From NCBI GenBank assembly GCA_965248735.1, contig OZ252146.1, forward strand, positions 4,128,701-4,192,700: a stretch of 64,000 nucleotides of DNA. Reading direction: 5' to 3'. The notes beneath the pieces are model-generated. The model did not search any database. It was not told the DNA's origin and saw nothing but the letters and a program-made list of their open reading frames with translations. Of the stretch, positions 10,319 to 18,404 are shown piece by piece (position 1 is the first letter of the stretch; every line of letters begins with the position of its first letter). The position numbers and the translations under genes are program-made. Source of the DNA: Aldehydirespirator sp965248735 (GTDB lineage Bacteria > Actinomycetota > Acidimicrobiia > Acidimicrobiales > Aldehydirespiratoraceae).

Positions 10319-10687
10319 ATGGTGACTTTCGACGAGGTGCGGCGACTGGGGCTGCGGCTGCCTGAGGTGACCGAGTCGACCTGGTACGGCACGCCGGGGC
10401 TGAAGGTTCGCAACAAGGGCTTCTGCCGCCTGTGGGGCGAGCGCGAGCATCGACGCGACCAGGTGCACGACACCGAGGTACTGGTGGTGTTCTGCGAGCT
10501 GGAGATGAAGCCGGTGCTGCTCGAGAACCATCCCGATGTGCTGTTCACCGCGGCCCACTACGACGGCTACGGCGCGGTGCTCGTCCGGCTCGCCGACGCC
10601 GGCATCGACGACGTCGCCGACTGGCTCGAGGACAGCTACCGGCGGGTGGCGCCGGCCCCACTCATCCGGCAGCTGGACAGCCGCTGA
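10319..10687 (+). CDS. MmcQ/YjbR family protein
   Basis: 122-residue protein beginning at an ATG 35 bases after the amidohydrolase stop. It shows the YjbR pattern: LPEVTESTWYGTPGLKVRNK near the N-terminus, an acidic middle and the closing VADWLEDSYRRVAP. The family has a CyaY/frataxin-like shape and is often called DNA-binding, but its role is not established. Likely the last gene of the 8179-10687 run. Confidence 0.82.
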   Translation: MVTFDEVRRLGLRLPEVTESTWYGTPGLKVRNKGFCRLWGEREHRRDQVHDTEVLVVFCELEMKPVLLENHPDVLFTAAHYDGYGAVLVRLADAGIDDVADWLEDSYRRVAPAPLIRQLDSR

Positions 10688-10827
10688 CCACGCCCAGACA
10701 GGTCATGGTCCTCTAGAGAGATGAGCGCCCGGTTGCTGATGCTCGCGACCACCCACAAACTCGAGGAGATCGTCCTCCCGGCAGGAGAATCGCGCCGTCA
10801 CTGAGGCCATCAACGAACGTACCGGGA

Positions 10828-10883
10828 GTTCTCAGAATATGAAATTAGTTTTAGCTCATCGCAATTCCGATGCAAGGCTATAA
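10828..10883. repeat. Left-hand inverted and direct repeats around the AlbA_2 gene
   Basis: An 11-base sequence GTTCTCAGAAT at 10828-10838 is the exact inverse of ATTCTGAGAAC at 12635-12645. CAAGGCTATAA at 10873-10883, overlapping the gene's stop codon, recurs in the same orientation at 12625-12635. The flank is clearly AT-richer than its surroundings. Together these bracket the gene at 10878-12596. Confidence 0.5.
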
Positions 10884-12596
10884 ATCAAACTTGCGTACCA
10901 GGTCTTCGAAGAAGGGCCCCGGTCCATACTCGACCGCTGGGCCTCGGCTTGAGTCGCTGGTGCGCTCCAACGTCATCACCCGCACCAAGTCCCGCAGGAT
11001 CGCCGAGGCACGCGGAGTGCCGACATTGAACAGGCTCCGCACGTCAGCGTTGGTGATGCGCCCATGTTCTGACACGTAAGCGACCACTTTCTCTGCTATA
11101 TCGCGTCTGGTGTGGCGGCGACGCACCACCGCCGAGGCAAGCCCAGAAGAGGTGGCACCAGTCAGTCGATAGCGCACGCGAGATGTGCTCGCGGACGCGT
11201 GCAGCGGCTCAATGAGCGGATCAGGTCCCTCGGACATTCGCCGCAGAGAACTCGCGGTCCCGTCGACCGACCGTTGAAACAGCGGCGCCATGTCCGCTGA
11301 CGAGGTGCTGTTGGCCTCGCAAAGGCGTCTCAGCACAAGCAGTGCCTCGACATCGTCACGCAGCGGCTCGTCCATAGAAGCGACGAACCGGGCGAAGGCA
11401 ATGACCGCGCTACCGCCAACCAACGACACCCGAACCGATTCTGCCGAAGTCTGGTACGACGGAGGTGGTTTGCCGAGGCGCAGCATCGACCTGTACATCC
11501 GACCGACTCCAGTTCCCAGTTCCTCGATCAGGCCGAGGCTGCGGAACGCTTGCGCCAGTAGCCGGTTGCGGGGCCTCGAAGCAGCCGTCAGGATGTTGTC
11601 GACGGTCACGCCGCTCACAAGAGCCCCCATGGAGGTTATGGAGAGCGAATCGTCAAAATGCTCGACATGCACCGGGTCGGCGAGGTCGAGCCTCCGATGC
11701 ACAAAGGCATTGGCGAGCGCCTCCCGTACAACATCGTCGGGATACCACTGAAGCCTCAGTTGTTGTCCGCTGCGCAGCAGAAGAGGATCCCAGCCGTTGC
11801 GTGCGGTGACGTGTTCTAGTGTGCGACTGAAGGCTGTCACGAGAGGCATCGCCAACCGCTGGCTGGCGTCGACGGGGGATCCAGCACTGGCTCGATGCTG
11901 GTAGACGACGGCCTCGTTGCTGCCAGCGCAAAAGATCTGTTCTCCGGCGACCAATAGCTCACCGTCATCGGTCGCTACGCCCATGGCCCTGCATAGCTCA
12001 GAGCTGGACAGGTCAGCCCAGCGGGCTTGCTCGTCGGTGAGTTGCCGGAGATGGCGCCGGGCCAGAGCTATGGCTACAGGATCGACCTCGTCTGCCGACC
12101 GTCCGCTCCGCACCTCCGACGGGTCGCGGCCAGCGCGCTCGTCGTGGAGTGCGGCGACCTGGTCGGGGGCCAGCGGCATGCATGAGCGCCCTATGCGCCT
12201 AGTCACCTTTCCGGCTAGAGCGTGGACAGTCGCTCCCGCCGGCACTCCGACGAGAACAAGTCTCGCGCCGTGGTGCAGGTGCTCCGCAACCGTGACCGTT
12301 AGGCCAGGAGTCAGTGAGTCGAAGATGTAGCGACGGGCCTCATGGAGATCGAGGGTGGTGCCTGAGACTGCGTTGCCACCGGTGAGAGCGTTCTCCACGC
12401 CGAGCACGACCGTCCCGCCGCGACTGTTGGCTAGGCACATGGCGGCCTCGGCCACCTTGCTCAGCGTCTTGCGGTGGCCGCCCTGCTCCGACTTGAATTC
12501 CATCGTCTCCGACTCCAAGTCGCTCGGCCGCACCTGTCCTCGATCAATTTGATCGAGGGCATTGGTTACTTCCGTCAGAACCGGGAACCAGGCCAC
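10878..12596 (-). CDS. ATP-binding protein with AlbA_2 (Schlafen-type) and HATPase domains
   Basis: 572 residues. The N-terminal AlbA_2 domain is seen in LESETMEFKSEQGG, ANSRGGTVVLGVEN and LVLVGVPAG (residues ~28-120). A central GHKL-type ATPase region carries YPDDVVREALANAFVHRR (N box) and LGLIEELGTGVGRMYRSM. The C-terminus holds a winged-helix-like segment (VVAYVSEHGRITNADVRSLFNVGTPRASAILRDL). Proteins of this architecture (COG2865) are annotated as transcriptional regulators or helicase-like and are often accessory or phage-defence associated. The gene is solitary, lower in GC than its neighbours and bounded by short repeats, which suggests transfer. Its target is unknown. Confidence 0.82.
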   Translation of the reverse strand: MAWFPVLTEVTNALDQIDRGQVRPSDLESETMEFKSEQGGHRKTLSKVAEAAMCLANSRGGTVVLGVENALTGGNAVSGTTLDLHEARRYIFDSLTPGLTVTVAEHLHHGARLVLVGVPAGATVHALAGKVTRRIGRSCMPLAPDQVAALHDERAGRDPSEVRSGRSADEVDPVAIALARRHLRQLTDEQARWADLSSSELCRAMGVATDDGELLVAGEQIFCAGSNEAVVYQHRASAGSPVDASQRLAMPLVTAFSRTLEHVTARNGWDPLLLRSGQQLRLQWYPDDVVREALANAFVHRRLDLADPVHVEHFDDSLSITSMGALVSGVTVDNILTAASRPRNRLLAQAFRSLGLIEELGTGVGRMYRSMLRLGKPPPSYQTSAESVRVSLVGGSAVIAFARFVASMDEPLRDDVEALLVLRRLCEANSTSSADMAPLFQRSVDGTASSLRRMSEGPDPLIEPLHASASTSRVRYRLTGATSSGLASAVVRRRHTRRDIAEKVVAYVSEHGRITNADVRSLFNVGTPRASAILRDLVRVMTLERTSDSSRGPAVEYGPGPFFEDLVRKFDL

Positions 12597-12624
12597 GAGT
12601 TTTATTCTATCAGCAAGTGTTCAT

Positions 12625-12645
12625 CAAGGCTATAATTCTGAGAAC
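12625..12645. repeat. Right-hand inverted and direct repeats around the AlbA_2 gene
   Basis: CAAGGCTATAA (12625-12635) directly abuts ATTCTGAGAAC (12635-12645). The first is a direct copy and the second an inverted copy of sequences at the other side of the gene. The site lies 30-50 bases upstream of the start codon, so an operator role is an alternative to a mobile-element end. Confidence 0.5.
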
Positions 12646-12706
12646 CTCGGACTAGAACCATTTCAGCCGTCAGGTGGGGCTCGCGCTGACGCTCGCGGCT
12701 GGATGT

Positions 12707-14260
12707 CTAGATGCGGCGGTCTTGGTCTTGCCAGTACTCGTCGCGCAGGAGGCGCTTGTAGAGCTTGCCCGTCTGGTCTCGGGGCAGCTCGGAGCGGAAG
12801 TCCACCGTGCGGGGGCACTTGACCGACGCCAAGTTGGCCCGGCAGTAGTCGATCAGCTCGCGCTCCACGGCGGCCGCGGCCTCGTCGCCGGCGGGCATCT
12901 CCATCGGCTGCACCACCGCCTTGACCACCTCGCCCAGGTCGTCGTCGGGCACGCCGATCACAGCCACATCCAGCACCGCGGGGTGCATGGTCAGCAGGTT
13001 CTCGGCCTCTTGGGGATACACGTTCACCCCGCCCGAGATGATCATGTGGGCCTTTCGGTCGGTCAGGTACAGGAACCCGTCGGAGTCCACGCGGCCGATG
13101 TCGCCGATGGTGGACCAGCCGTTGGGCAGCCGGGAGCTGCTCGTCTTCTCCTCGTCGAGGTGATACTCGAAAGAGTTCCCTCCGCTGAAGTACACGACGC
13201 CCTCTTCCCCGACGGGGACCTCCTCTCCGGTGGCCTCGTCCACGATGTGGACCTCACAGTTGATGGGAGCTCCCACGCTGCCCTCATGCGCCAGCCACTG
13301 TTCGCTGTCGCAGAAGCAGAACCCGTTTCCCTCGGTGCCGGCGTAGTACTCGCTGATGATCGGCCCCAACCAGTCGATCACCTGGCGCTTGGCCTCCACC
13401 GGGCACGGGGCGGCCGCATGCAGCACGCTGGTCAACGACGACACATCGTGGGCTAGCCGCCGCGCGTCGGGCAGCTTCAGCATCCGCACGAGCATGGTGG
13501 GCACCACCTGGGTGTGGGTCACCGACCAGCGCTCGACGGCGGCGAGGAACTCCTCGGCGTCGAAGCGCTCCATCACCACCGCGGTGGCGCCGATGATCTG
13601 GGCGGCCATCGTGAACCGCAAAGGTGCGCCGTGGTACATGGGCGCCGGCGACAGATACACCGACTCGTCTGACATGGCCAGAAGCAGCACGCACATCATG
13701 GCCACCACCGACTGCACCTCGTCCAACGGCAACGGTTGATGATCGGTCAGCACACCCTTGGGGCGGCCGGTAGTGCCGGAGCTGTACAGCATGTCGACGC
13801 CGGCCACCCGCTCGTCCAGCGGCTCCGGCGACGCCGCGGCCACGGCCTGCTCGTAGCTCTCATAGCCGCCCACGACACCATCCATCATCAGCCTTAGACC
13901 GACCGACGGCATCCTGTCGACCAGCTCCGCGGCCTGAGCGGACTTGCAGCGGGACGTCACGAACGCCTGGGCGCCGCTGTTGTCGACGATGTAGGCGATC
14001 TCGTCGGTGGTCAGGCGGCTGCTGATCGGCGTGTAGATCAGCCCGGCGTAGTACGCGCCCCAGGCCAGCGACAGGAAGTTGCGGTGATTCTCGAGGCACC
14101 AAGCCACATGGTCGCCGGGAACCAGGCCCGCCTCGCGGAACACCCGCGAGACGCGGCTGGCCTCGGCGTCGAGCTGGGCATAGGTGATCATCTCGCCCGA
14201 GCCGGCCATGATGAGAGCTGGCTTGTCGGGACTGGCGGCGGCGTGCACTCCGGGATACAT
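12707..14260 (-). CDS. Acyl-CoA synthetase (AMP-binding, FadD-like)
   Basis: 517-residue adenylate-forming ligase. The phosphate-binding loop YSSGTTGRPKGV lies near residue 155, YYAGTEGNG corresponds to the A5 motif, GWSTIGDIGRVDSDGFLYLTDR to A7-A8, and the A10 lysine is in DQTGKLYKRLLRDEY. It activates a carboxylic acid as acyl-AMP and then acyl-CoA. The closeness of an SDR, a PrpD remnant and a Rieske oxygenase on the same strand suggests one catabolic cluster, but the acid is unknown. It begins with ATG at 14260, about 120 bases after the SDR stop. Confidence 0.93.
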   Translation of the reverse strand: MYPGVHAAASPDKPALIMAGSGEMITYAQLDAEASRVSRVFREAGLVPGDHVAWCLENHRNFLSLAWGAYYAGLIYTPISSRLTTDEIAYIVDNSGAQAFVTSRCKSAQAAELVDRMPSVGLRLMMDGVVGGYESYEQAVAAASPEPLDERVAGVDMLYSSGTTGRPKGVLTDHQPLPLDEVQSVVAMMCVLLLAMSDESVYLSPAPMYHGAPLRFTMAAQIIGATAVVMERFDAEEFLAAVERWSVTHTQVVPTMLVRMLKLPDARRLAHDVSSLTSVLHAAAPCPVEAKRQVIDWLGPIISEYYAGTEGNGFCFCDSEQWLAHEGSVGAPINCEVHIVDEATGEEVPVGEEGVVYFSGGNSFEYHLDEEKTSSSRLPNGWSTIGDIGRVDSDGFLYLTDRKAHMIISGGVNVYPQEAENLLTMHPAVLDVAVIGVPDDDLGEVVKAVVQPMEMPAGDEAAAAVERELIDYCRANLASVKCPRTVDFRSELPRDQTGKLYKRLLRDEYWQDQDRRI

Positions 14261-14383
14261 CGGTCCCGACGCTAGCCCGCCGCTGGGATCTCGCGTCCCC
14301 GCCGCCCCGGCCTCGACAACACCTCCTGCAGGCCCCGGCGGACAGGCAGAGCGCGGCGAATCTGCGTCCCCAAGACCTCGGGC

Positions 14384-15196
14384 TCAGACGGTGTAGCCGC
14401 CGTCGACGGCGAGGTGCTGGCCGGTGATGTAGCGGGCCCGGTCCGAGGCCAGGAAGCACACCGCCTCGGCGATGTCGGAGGCAGTGCCGAAGCTGCGCAA
14501 CGGGATGTTGGCCCGGGCCGCGTCGAGGGCCCTCTCATCGAGATCGCCCGAGGACATCAGCCGCTGGGCCATGCCGTCGGTAAGCATCCCCGGACCCACG
14601 CTGTTGACCCGCACGCCGAAACGCCCCTCCTCCGCGGCCAATCCCCGCACAGCGGCCTCCACCGCCGCCTTGGGGACGGTGCTGAGGCCGTCTCGAACCG
14701 GGAACCGGCCGGTGCCCGCCGTGGTGACCGCCACGACGCTGCCTCTGGCTGCACGCAGGTGCGGCAGCGCGGCGTGGACCGCGGTGAAGAAGCCGGCCGC
14801 CTCGGCGTCGAGCTGAGCCCGCATCGCAGCCGGCTCCGTGCGGCTCAGGTGGACCTGCGGGACGTGGGGTCCGGCCGCGTACACCATTGTGTGCAGGCCT
14901 CCAGACGCGGCGGCCAATTCCTCCATCGCGGCGGCCGTGGAGGAATCATCGGTGAGGTCGACGGCCGCGATCCAGTTCCGGCGGCCGCGGCGCTCCACCT
15001 CTGCGGCCGCGGCCGCGGCCGCCTCGGCGTTGTTGCGGTACGTGAGGGCCACGTCGCTGCCCCGCGCAGCCAGCGCCGCCGCGATGACGGAACCGAGTCC
15101 GCCGCTGCCCCCCACCACCAGCGCGGCGCCGGGCCGCCCCGCAAAATCCTGCCCTAGGTCCAGCTCGCCCACCGCCTCAGCCTGCCCGCGAGGCAT
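14384..15196 (-). CDS. SDR family protein with altered active site
   Basis: 270 residues with the Rossmann motif GGSGGLG (residues ~28-34), TYRNNAE after strand 2, and a normal C-terminal tail SDIAEAVCFLASDRARYITGQHLAVDGGY. The catalytic YxxxK motif reads STVPK: lysine is present but tyrosine is replaced by serine. AAGPH stands where NNAG is usual. It may have reduced or different activity, or resemble enoyl reductase-type divergent SDRs. The 3' end of the PrpD-like remnant overlaps its start by 20 bases, so the two were co-transcribed. Confidence 0.85.
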   Translation of the reverse strand: MPRGQAEAVGELDLGQDFAGRPGAALVVGGSGGLGSVIAAALAARGSDVALTYRNNAEAAAAAAAEVERRGRRNWIAAVDLTDDSSTAAAMEELAAASGGLHTMVYAAGPHVPQVHLSRTEPAAMRAQLDAEAAGFFTAVHAALPHLRAARGSVVAVTTAGTGRFPVRDGLSTVPKAAVEAAVRGLAAEEGRFGVRVNSVGPGMLTDGMAQRLMSSGDLDERALDAARANIPLRSFGTASDIAEAVCFLASDRARYITGQHLAVDGGYTV

Positions 15197-15845
15197 CCGC
15201 TCGCCAACCGCGGCGCAGCAGCGTGGTCAGATCGCGGATCGGACGATCCGGTAGCGACCTGGCGATTTCCGGGATCGCCGGGTCGAGGCGGCCTTCGGCC
15301 AGGGTCCGGAACTTGCGCTCGATCTCCTCGTCGCCGAGCGGATCGTGCATCGAGCCTCGCGGGCCGTGGACGGTCCGCTCCAACACCCGGCCGTCGTTCA
15401 GGTTGATCTCCACCCGGGCGCCCTGCTTCCAGGCGTAGGTGGCGTCGAAGGTGGGATCGGGCAGGGTGGCGGCCACCGCCAATGCGGCGGGCACGACAAC
15501 CGCGCCGGGATGGTTGACGGCCTCTTCGTGGACGTCGTCGAGTTCGAAGGCGTGCGCGGCGGCTCCGTTGGCGAAGGCGGCCATGGCCGGCGAGGCGGTG
15601 TCGGGCCAACCCACGATCGTGCAGGCTCCCCCGCGGCCGGTGGCCACAGCGTGTCGGGCCGCGGCCCGCGACCACGGCTGCTCGGCGCCGTAGGCGATCG
15701 CGCCGAGGGTGTCGATCACGCAGTTGCCAGCCGCCGCGATGCGGGCCGGGGCGATCCTGCCGTCCAGTCCGCTGAGGAAGTCGGCCAGCTCGGCTGACCG
15801 CGACGGCGCCGCGGCCGGTGAGATTCCCTGCCCCGGCTGTGCCAT
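15177..15845 (-). pseudogene. MmgE/PrpD family protein with large internal deletion
   Basis: 222 codons, about half the usual ~450. Residues 1-130 match the N-terminus of MmgE/PrpD proteins (CVIDTLGAIAYGAEQPW, FANGAAAHAFELDDVHEEAVNHPGAV). The rest matches the far C-terminus (RVEINLNDGRVLERTVHGPR, DPLGDEEIERKFRTLAEG). The central helical and active-site region is missing, with the join near residues 136-140 (LAVAATLPDP). The reading frame survives, so a short protein could be made, but catalysis is unlikely. Overlaps the following SDR gene by 20 bases. Confidence 0.8.
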
Positions 15846-15907
15846 TCAGCCGGCGTCGCCCGAAGCCGCGACCAGCAAGCTCTGAGCCGTCCCCGGTCGG
15901 GCCATGG

Positions 15908-16993
15908 TTAGACGGCGTCACCGAGGGCCGCGAGCAGCAGGTCCTGAAGGTGGCGCACGGAGTTCTCGCTGTGGACGTCGCAGGTGCCGCTGGGGTCCAT
16001 GATCAGCGGACCGGGCCGGTAGCCCCGGCTGGAGACGCCCCGCTGCACCGACTCGACGATCACGAAGTCCTCCCATGCGGTGTTGTCCCAATCCTCTGTG
16101 ATGAGCTTCGACTGCTCCTCGGTCAGCTGAGCGCTCGGGAACCACCACTCGCGGATCAGCCGCGTGCGGTCGACGGCCGCAGGCACCCAGCGGAAGGTGT
16201 TGATGACCTGACCCGGATAGCACTGGATGGAAGAGACCGGCCAGGTGTAGAACGAGCCGTAGCCGCCGGCCGCGTCGTTCGAGTCGCTGGGTGCGCCACG
16301 CGGCCGCGGGCCCTCGGCGGTGTGCCGGATCACGCCGCCGTGCATCGAGATCCGGTAGCTGCCGGGCGAGATTACCCCCGCGGTGAACCACTTGTGCACG
16401 TTGGGGCAGTCGTAGCACTCGTTGTAGTTCTCCACCACCAGCTTCCAGTTGGACTGCACCTCGTGGGTGTTGCGGGCCGCCAGCACCCGCTGGGGCGCGT
16501 CGGGCGCCAGGGCGAGCAATTCGTCCTCCACGCCGGGAGCGGCCTCCACTAACGGCACGGCGCCGGGATCGAGGTTGACGAACATGAACCCGGCCTGGAA
16601 CTCCAGTCGCACCGCAGGCACGCACAGCTCCCCGACGCTCTCGCCCCGCGCGTGCACGAGCCGCCCGTCGAGCCCGTAGGTCCAGGCGTGGTAGGGGCAG
16701 GTGATCCGGTCGAGGTGCACCCTCTCGGAGGTCACCAGCTGGTGGCCGCGGTGCTGGCACACGTTGTACATGGCCCGCAGCCTCCCGCCGTCGTTGGCGA
16801 TCAGCACGCTCTCGTCGCCGACCTCGGCGGTGATGACCGTGCCCGGCACGGCGACCTGCGAGACGTGACCCACCATCACCCAGCTCCGAGCGAAGATTCG
16901 CTCCATCTCCGCGGCGAACACCGCCGCGTCGGTGTAGTAGCGCGCCGCCAGCCCGCGGGGGCGCTCGATGGTCGCAGAACCGTCCGTCGACAT
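15908..16993 (-). CDS. Rieske aromatic ring-hydroxylating oxygenase, large subunit
   Basis: 361 residues from the ATG at 16993, which has AAGGAGG 8 bases upstream; an earlier in-frame start 18 bases upstream lies before that site and is unlikely. The [2Fe-2S] motif is CQHRGH ... CPYHAW. The mononuclear iron region is NWKLVVENYNECYDCPNVH, as in glycine-betaine and stachydrine demethylases (GbcA-like). It would hydroxylate or demethylate an organic substrate using a separate reductase not present here. Neighbouring demethylating-dehydrogenase remains (18405-20056) fit a methylated-amine pathway. Confidence 0.92.
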   Translation of the reverse strand: MSTDGSATIERPRGLAARYYTDAAVFAAEMERIFARSWVMVGHVSQVAVPGTVITAEVGDESVLIANDGGRLRAMYNVCQHRGHQLVTSERVHLDRITCPYHAWTYGLDGRLVHARGESVGELCVPAVRLEFQAGFMFVNLDPGAVPLVEAAPGVEDELLALAPDAPQRVLAARNTHEVQSNWKLVVENYNECYDCPNVHKWFTAGVISPGSYRISMHGGVIRHTAEGPRPRGAPSDSNDAAGGYGSFYTWPVSSIQCYPGQVINTFRWVPAAVDRTRLIREWWFPSAQLTEEQSKLITEDWDNTAWEDFVIVESVQRGVSSRGYRPGPLIMDPSGTCDVHSENSVRHLQDLLLAALGDAV

Positions 16994-17058
16994 GTCGCTC
17001 GCCTCCTTCACTTGGGAGCGTGCGGGTGGGTGTCAACACCTCGCGATACAGAATGACG

Positions 17059-17161
17059 GTTCCCGCTCTCGTTCGCTGCGCTCACAGGCCGCTCGGGCCA
17101 CGGCCTCGCTCCGCACCTCCCGAAATCCTCGTCAGACACGGCCTACCCGCTCGGCCTCTTG
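17059..17161 (+). repeat. Dispersed intergenic repeat, copy A
   Basis: About 103 bases: a 5' core beginning TTCCCGCTCTCGTTCGCTGC and running through the GGCCACGGCCTCGCT segment, a ~28-base less conserved part, then CGGCCTACCCGCTCGGCCTC. Related copies occur at 33061-33102 (5' part), 33184-33262 and, inverted, 59085-59189. It fills the gap upstream of the Rieske gene and touches the 3' end of the aminotransferase gene. Confidence 0.75.
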
Positions 17162-17162
17162 G

Positions 17163-18275
17163 TCACGGCAGGTCCGCCAGCGCGTCCACTAGGCGATCCA
17201 TCCGCTCGGGCAGATTCGCGTCGCAGCGCAGGAAGCGCTTGTGCAGGCCCCGGAACGACACCGAGCCGTCCTTGACGATCACGCCCCGCTCCAGCAGGCC
17301 CTCGAAGACCCCGGTGGAGTCGATGCCGGGGTCGCAGATCTCGACGAGGAAGAAGTTGGACCGGCTGCCGGGCACCATCCGGAAACGGTCGAGCTCGGCG
17401 AAGCGGGCCTGCGCGTGGGCCCGACCCTTGGAGATCACGGCCACGGTGGCGTCAACATGGTCCTTGTCGTCAAGGGCCGCGGCCGCGCCCGCCGTCTGCA
17501 GAACGCCCATGTTCCAGGTCGGCTTCACCGCCAGGCACGCATCGACCACCGGCTTCGGCCCCACCCCGAAACCGACCCGCAGGCCCGCGAGGCCGAAGGC
17601 CTTGGAGAAGGTGCGCAGCACCACCAGGTTCGCGTACTCGTCGGCCAGATGGATGTAGCCGGGTGTGCCCGAGTAGTGCACGTAGGCCTCGTCGAGCACC
17701 ACCAGAGCCTCGGGCGCGGCCTCAATGATGCGCCGAACATCGCCCTCGGTCATCCATGTGCCCGACGGGCTGTGCGGGTTGGTCACGAACACGATGCGGG
17801 TGTCTTCACCGATGGCGTCGACGTACGCACCAACGTCCACGGCCATGGTGCGGCGGTCGGTGGACTCGTGCACCAGCACCGGGACCCTGCCCTCGGCCTC
17901 GGCGAACAGGTGGTAGATCGGAAAGCACGGGCCAGGCATCTGGATACGCTCTCCCGGCTCGCAGAACGCCCGGATGAGCCAGGAGATAATCTCGGTCTCA
18001 CCCGCGCCGCACATCACCCGCTCGGGCTCGAAGCCATAGACCTGCGAGACCTTCTCCCGCAACGGCTCAGCCGTCCAGGACGGATACAGATGCAGGTCGT
18101 CCAGCCGCTCGCGGATCGCCTGCACCGCCAGCGGCGAGGCACCCAGGGGATTCTCGGCGGAGCTGAGCTTGGCGATGGCAGCACCGCTGACGCCGTAGCG
18201 GGCAGCCACGTAGTCGACAGGCAAGCCGGGCACGTAGAACTCCGGGTCGTCCAGCCCGGGATGCGACAGACGCAC
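17163..18275 (-). CDS. Histidinol-phosphate aminotransferase-like PLP enzyme
   Basis: 370-residue class I/II aminotransferase of the HisC group. Visible landmarks are SSAENPLGASP, FVTNPHSPSG (Asn binding PLP), VVLDEAYVHYSG (Asp/Tyr) and TFSKAFGLAGLRVGF, whose lysine near residue 224 forms the Schiff base. GTG start at 18275 with AGGAGG upstream. No other his genes are near, so this may be a paralogue acting on another amino acid rather than the histidine pathway enzyme. Divergent from the decayed FAD oxidoreductase at 18405. Confidence 0.88.
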   Translation of the reverse strand: MRLSHPGLDDPEFYVPGLPVDYVAARYGVSGAAIAKLSSAENPLGASPLAVQAIRERLDDLHLYPSWTAEPLREKVSQVYGFEPERVMCGAGETEIISWLIRAFCEPGERIQMPGPCFPIYHLFAEAEGRVPVLVHESTDRRTMAVDVGAYVDAIGEDTRIVFVTNPHSPSGTWMTEGDVRRIIEAAPEALVVLDEAYVHYSGTPGYIHLADEYANLVVLRTFSKAFGLAGLRVGFGVGPKPVVDACLAVKPTWNMGVLQTAGAAAALDDKDHVDATVAVISKGRAHAQARFAELDRFRMVPGSRSNFFLVEICDPGIDSTGVFEGLLERGVIVKDGSVSFRGLHKRFLRCDANLPERMDRLVDALADLP

Positions 18276-18404
18276 TCGACCTCCTGTCTCGTGTGGTCGG
18301 CACCGCCCAATCGGTTGCCCTCGAACGCGTATTGTGCCCCATCCGCGGCGCTAGCGTCGCGCTCCGGCGTCCGCGGGCGGCGAAGCTTCTAACGGAGGGG
18401 CAGG

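Noticed and set aside
10721..10804. 27-codon ORF after the YjbR gene (starts MSARLLMLATTHKLEE)
   Set aside because: Has a weak upstream purine run but no recognisable family; too short to claim and could be a remnant.
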